In this document: positions 63,917 to 64,000 of the stretch, piece after piece
Layout: each line of letters begins with the position of its first letter
How positions within the stretch are numbered: position 1 is the stretch's first letter
Origin: Adiutrix sp031549025
GTDB taxonomy: Bacteria; Desulfobacterota; Desulfarculia; Adiutricales; Adiutricaceae
NCBI GenBank assembly: GCA_031549025.1
Contig: JAVBQN010000028.1
Location: 1 to 64,000 of the forward strand
Length of the DNA: 64,000 bases
Direction: 5' to 3'
Notes under the pieces: model-generated
The model's input: the letters and a program-made list of their open reading frames with translations, nothing else
Told to the model about the DNA's origin: nothing
Database searches by the model: none
Made by a program: the position numbers and the translations under genes

Positions 63917-64000
63917 TCAGTTTTTCTCCGCCGCGCCGATGATCTTGGTCAGCTCTTCTTCCAGCTTGGGGTCCAGGGCCTCGGGGACGTGCTTGGCCAC
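63917..64000 (-). CDS. C-terminus of a gene at the right edge, probably MttB-family
   Basis: The last 27 codons of a minus-strand gene read VAKHVPEALDPKLEEELTKI and end at the stop at 63917. The LDPxxEEEL pattern resembles the C-termini of the MttB-family proteins in this window (for example LDPGVEKEL in copy 5). The fragment is too short for certainty. Confidence 0.5.
   Translation of the reverse strand: MAKHVPEALDPKLEEELTKIIGAAEKN

Overview
The window is strongly GC-rich, densely packed and wholly anaerobic in character. It holds corrinoid-type methyltransferases of the MttB family, a selenocysteine-dependent glycine/betaine reductase, a coenzyme-B12 mutase, a 2-oxoacid:ferredoxin oxidoreductase, TRAP transport and several sigma54 activators. 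This mix suggests a strict anaerobe, perhaps a Desulfobacterota (delta-proteobacterial) lineage. That placement is an inference from gene style, not from a marker gene.

Layout. (1) 1-5678, minus strand: a sigma54 activator followed by an MttB-family methyltransferase, a metallo-hydrolase and a Tm-1-like (UPF0261) protein. (2) 6206-11679, plus strand: a consensus sigma70 promoter, a second MttB-family methyltransferase, a complete TRAP transporter and an XRE-cupin regulator. (3) 11827-29529: a collinear 17.7 kb operon encoding what looks like the whole nicotinate fermentation known from Eubacterium barkeri. It contains nicotinate dehydrogenase (three subunits), enamidase, 6-hydroxynicotinate reductase, 2-hydroxymethylglutarate dehydrogenase and dehydratase, methyleneglutarate mutase with a GlmL-type ATPase, methylitaconate isomerase, dimethylmalate dehydratase (two subunits) and dimethylmalate lyase. 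It ends in a strong terminator. (4) 30090-38510: two sigma54 activators flank two more MttB-family genes and a BCCT betaine-type transporter. (5) 38708-50922: a selenium island with grdE, a Sec-containing grdB/grdH, grdX, trxB, grdC, grdD, trxA, a Sec-containing grdA, a ProX-type deacylase, selA, tRNA-Sec and selB. (6) 50991-51399: remnants of a Fis-type helix-turn-helix gene and of an IS630-type transposase, followed by hairpins. (7) 51530-64000: a YeiH-type membrane protein, then a long minus-strand series. In transcription order this is a Glu/Leu/Phe/Val dehydrogenase, four-subunit 2-oxoacid:ferredoxin oxidoreductase, butyrate kinase, phosphate butyryltransferase, an MFS carrier, a fifth MttB-family gene, and a sodium:solute symporter with two small genes. 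A sixth MttB-like C-terminus runs off the right edge.

How it fits together. The region looks like a catabolic archipelago for quaternary amines, N-heterocycles and amino acids. Methylated amines would enter by TRAP, BCCT, SSS or MFS carriers and be demethylated by non-pyrrolysine MttB proteins or reduced by the Grd system. The most interesting inference is that the MttB-TRAP unit just upstream of the nicotinate operon demethylates an N-methylated pyridine such as trigonelline (N-methylnicotinate) and feeds nicotinate into the operon. Sigma54 promoters next to the activators (31705-31720, 38708-38723, and one on the minus strand at 5817-5832) give a plausible regulatory logic.
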